Origin: Myxococcales bacterium
GTDB lineage: Bacteria > Myxococcota > Myxococcia > Myxococcales > Myxococcaceae
DNA: 64,000 nt
NCBI GenBank assembly: GCA_020846875.1
Contig: JADLDB010000052.1
Coordinates: 19,891 to 83,890 of the forward strand
Direction: 5' to 3'
A program made the position numbers and the translations under genes. Numbering within the stretch: the stretch's first letter is position 1; each line of letters opens with the position of its first letter. Shown here one piece after another: positions 62,498 to 64,000 of the stretch. The notes under the pieces were generated by a model. That model was not told the origin of the DNA, made no database searches, and saw only the letters and a program-made list of their open reading frames with translations.

Positions 62498-62775
62498 CGC
62501 TCCTCCACGTCGAAGACCAGCTCGCCGGGCCGCACGTACCCCAGCTCTTCCCGCGCCGCGCGCTCCAGGGCCCGCGAATCGTCGCGCAGCGCCTCCACCT
62601 CGCGCCGCAGCCGGGCGTTGTCCTGCGCCAGCTTCGCGTTGCGGGCCTCCAGCGTCTTCACGTCCTTCTCGAGGCGCCAGTACCGGCGAAAGCCCCCTTC
62701 GGCCGCGGCGGATCCGACGGCCAGCACCAGCGCGACCACCACCGAAGCCCAGACGACTTGTCGACGACGCGCCAT
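62494..62775 (-). CDS. ftsB: Septum formation initiator FtsB/DivIC-family protein
   Basis: 93 residues. One membrane helix (VVWASVVVALVLAVGSAAA) near the N-terminus is followed by a coiled coil (LEKDVKTLEARNAKLAQDN to about residue 72) and the conserved ending REELGYVRPGELVFDVEE. FtsB joins FtsL and FtsQ to activate septal peptidoglycan synthesis at mid-cell. The motif GYVRPGEL is typical of the family. It starts with ATG 62775 and its stop overlaps the GGDEF gene. Confidence 0.92.
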   Translation of the reverse strand: MARRRQVVWASVVVALVLAVGSAAAEGGFRRYWRLEKDVKTLEARNAKLAQDNARLRREVEALRDDSRALERAAREELGYVRPGELVFDVEER

Positions 62776-62878
62776 GACCCGAAAAGCAAGGTACCAGTGG
62801 GTCGCGGCTCGGCAAGAAATCCGCTACAGCCTGCAACGCCCTCGTCGCGCCGCGAATGGGTAGGCTCCTCCTTCGCAC

Positions 62879-64000
62879 ATGTACGCTCCCCGCCACCTCG
62901 TCTTCGCCGGTCCCGGGAAGCTCCCGGAGGAGCTGCGCTCGGTGATCGCCCGGCGCACCGGCTCGCCCCAGTCCGATCTGCCCGCGGTCGCGCCCAGGCT
63001 GCTGGGGATCTTCGACAACGCCTCGGAGGCGGAGCGGGTGGCGGCGGGACTGCAGCGGCTGAGGATCGGCGCGATGGTGGCGGGGCCCGAGCAGCCTCCC
63101 GTCGAGGAAGGCTGGGCCGTGGCTCGCTCGCTCGAGCTCTTCGCCGGCCAGTGGCGCGCGGCGACCGAGGCGGGCGTCGTGACGGCGATCGATCCTGCGC
63201 TGTTGACGACCATCACGATCATCGACTGGCGCCCGGCCGAGCGCCCGGTGGATCGCGCGATCCTCTTGCGCTTTCGCGACGGGAGCCGCCCGGTGCTGCT
63301 GCGGGCCAGCGCGATCGACGACGTGTCGGCGCAGGCGACGCCGGGCCGGGGCCTGCAGACGCTGGGGCAGCTTCTGGACACCTGCGGCGCCGGCCTGCCG
63401 CCCGATGCTCGGGTGCGCCAGCGCAAGCTGACTCCCGAGGAGCTGGACGAGCCCACCCTGGGCATCGATCTGCTGCCCCTGGCGGTGGCGATGGTCGAGC
63501 AACTGGACGAGGCGCCGCACGAGCTGTCCCGCCCGCTGAGCGCCTCACGCCGGGCGACGACGGCAGGCGGAGAGGAGGTGGCCCCCTGGGTCCTGGGGCT
63601 CGCGGGCGCGCTGGCCTGGTCCCTCTACGCCGCGTCCATCGCCCTGGGGCCCGTCTGCCTCGGGCTGCTGATGGTGGGCGGGGTGACGCGCTCGCTCACG
63701 CCGATCATCTGCGGCGTGCTGGCGGGCGCGGTGGGATCCCGCCGCCTCGGCTGGGCCCAGTGGCTGGGCCGGCGGCGCTGGGGCGACGAGTCGCGGGTGC
63801 CGCGCTGGCCCCGCCACGCGACCGACGGGGCCTCCGCTCCCGAGTACCGGGATCTGCTGCTGGACGCCTCGCTGCTGGCCCTCACCATCTACGGCGCCTT
63901 CGGCGGCTCGATCGTCGAGACGGTGCTGATCTTCCCCCTGGCCGCCGTCTTCGCGATGAGCACCCTGGCGGTGTGGCTGCACCACCGCCTGGCGGACTGA
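62879..64000 (+). CDS. Hypothetical membrane protein
   Basis: 373 residues, complete; its TGA is the last codon of the window. The N-terminal soluble part (about 1-215) has strands such as RHLVFAGPGKLPEELRSVIA and a probable small binding domain (LLRFRDGSRPVLLRASAIDD). Three to four hydrophobic segments follow (about 240-290 and 325-365). I do not recognise the family. It is divergent from ftsB with about 100 bp between the starts. Confidence 0.78.
   Translation: MYAPRHLVFAGPGKLPEELRSVIARRTGSPQSDLPAVAPRLLGIFDNASEAERVAAGLQRLRIGAMVAGPEQPPVEEGWAVARSLELFAGQWRAATEAGVVTAIDPALLTTITIIDWRPAERPVDRAILLRFRDGSRPVLLRASAIDDVSAQATPGRGLQTLGQLLDTCGAGLPPDARVRQRKLTPEELDEPTLGIDLLPLAVAMVEQLDEAPHELSRPLSASRRATTAGGEEVAPWVLGLAGALAWSLYAASIALGPVCLGLLMVGGVTRSLTPIICGVLAGAVGSRRLGWAQWLGRRRWGDESRVPRWPRHATDGASAPEYRDLLLDASLLALTIYGAFGGSIVETVLIFPLAAVFAMSTLAVWLHHRLAD

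Overview
This is a 64 kb stretch of a high-GC bacterial chromosome. It is densely packed with genes on both strands, and GTG/TTG starts and ATGA/GTGA gene overlaps are common. The gene content points to a myxobacterium or close relative (Myxococcota): many Cys-anchored lipoproteins with Asp/Ser/Gly/Pro-rich or Gly-rich linkers, choice-of-anchor-D/VWA surface proteins, a kinase-like protein with an exported C-terminal part, PPC repeats, orphan Rhs tips and several GGDEF proteins. The species cannot be named from the sequence alone.

Layout. 1-4.3 kb: two co-oriented exported proteins, the first cut by the window edge. 4.6-9.7 kb: a membrane-bound MutS-like ATPase, a CorC/HlyC-type protein, a TPR protein and a CapA-type phosphoesterase. 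9.7-13.6 kb: a tiny basic protein divergent from prfA-prmC-murA, then a zinc-ribbon protein. 13.8-17.9 kb: a tightly overlapping minus-strand operon (FAD amine-oxidase/desaturase-like enzyme, CrtC/AttH-like lipoprotein, a 23-codon micro-ORF, a Tat-type lipoprotein, a small barrel-like protein, a dihaem cytochrome c lipoprotein). 18-21.5 kb: a seven-repeat propeller-like protein, an outer-membrane-type protein, and an ECF sigma factor overlapping a FecR-like protein. 21.5-23.2 kb: a scrambled accessory patch with a truncated Gly-rich lipoprotein, two orphan Rhs core tips (one carrying an HExxH motif) and a lipoprotein between them. 23.2-32.7 kb: a discoidin-like protein, a PPC-repeat lipoprotein, mgtE, nadA with a zinc-ribbon protein and a methyltransferase, an exported metallothionein-like peptide, a large membrane protein and an unknown protein. 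32.7-34.8 kb: sucCD. 35-36.6 kb: a glycosidase-like lipoprotein.

The most unusual feature is at 36612-36831. It is a complete tRNA body (7-bp acceptor stem, D arm, T arm, and nucleotides matching the usual tertiary contacts) in which about 160 nt of structured sequence replaces the anticodon arm. A GC hairpin follows. I cannot match it with confidence to a known RNA class.

36.9-64 kb: an MFS transporter, sdhCAB (with sucCD, two TCA steps), a PfkB-type kinase, an MlaD/F/E lipid-transport set on the minus strand, a zinc-ribbon protein, a Uma2-type protein, a pseudouridine synthase, an active/inactive M16 peptidase pair, and a five-gene signalling run (zinc ribbon, pseudokinase, NarL-type regulator, and two alpha/beta hydrolases, one lacking its nucleophile). 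Then come a HAD 5'-nucleotidase, an RsmJ-like methyltransferase, a PhnD-like lipoprotein overlapping a GGDEF protein, a GAF-GGDEF protein overlapping ftsB, and a terminal membrane protein whose stop codon is the last base triplet of the window.

The core functions (translation termination, cell wall, TCA cycle, NAD, division) form compact conserved units. The accessory parts (13.8-17.9, 21.5-23.2, 36.6, 50.6-55.2 kb) hold the less explained biology.
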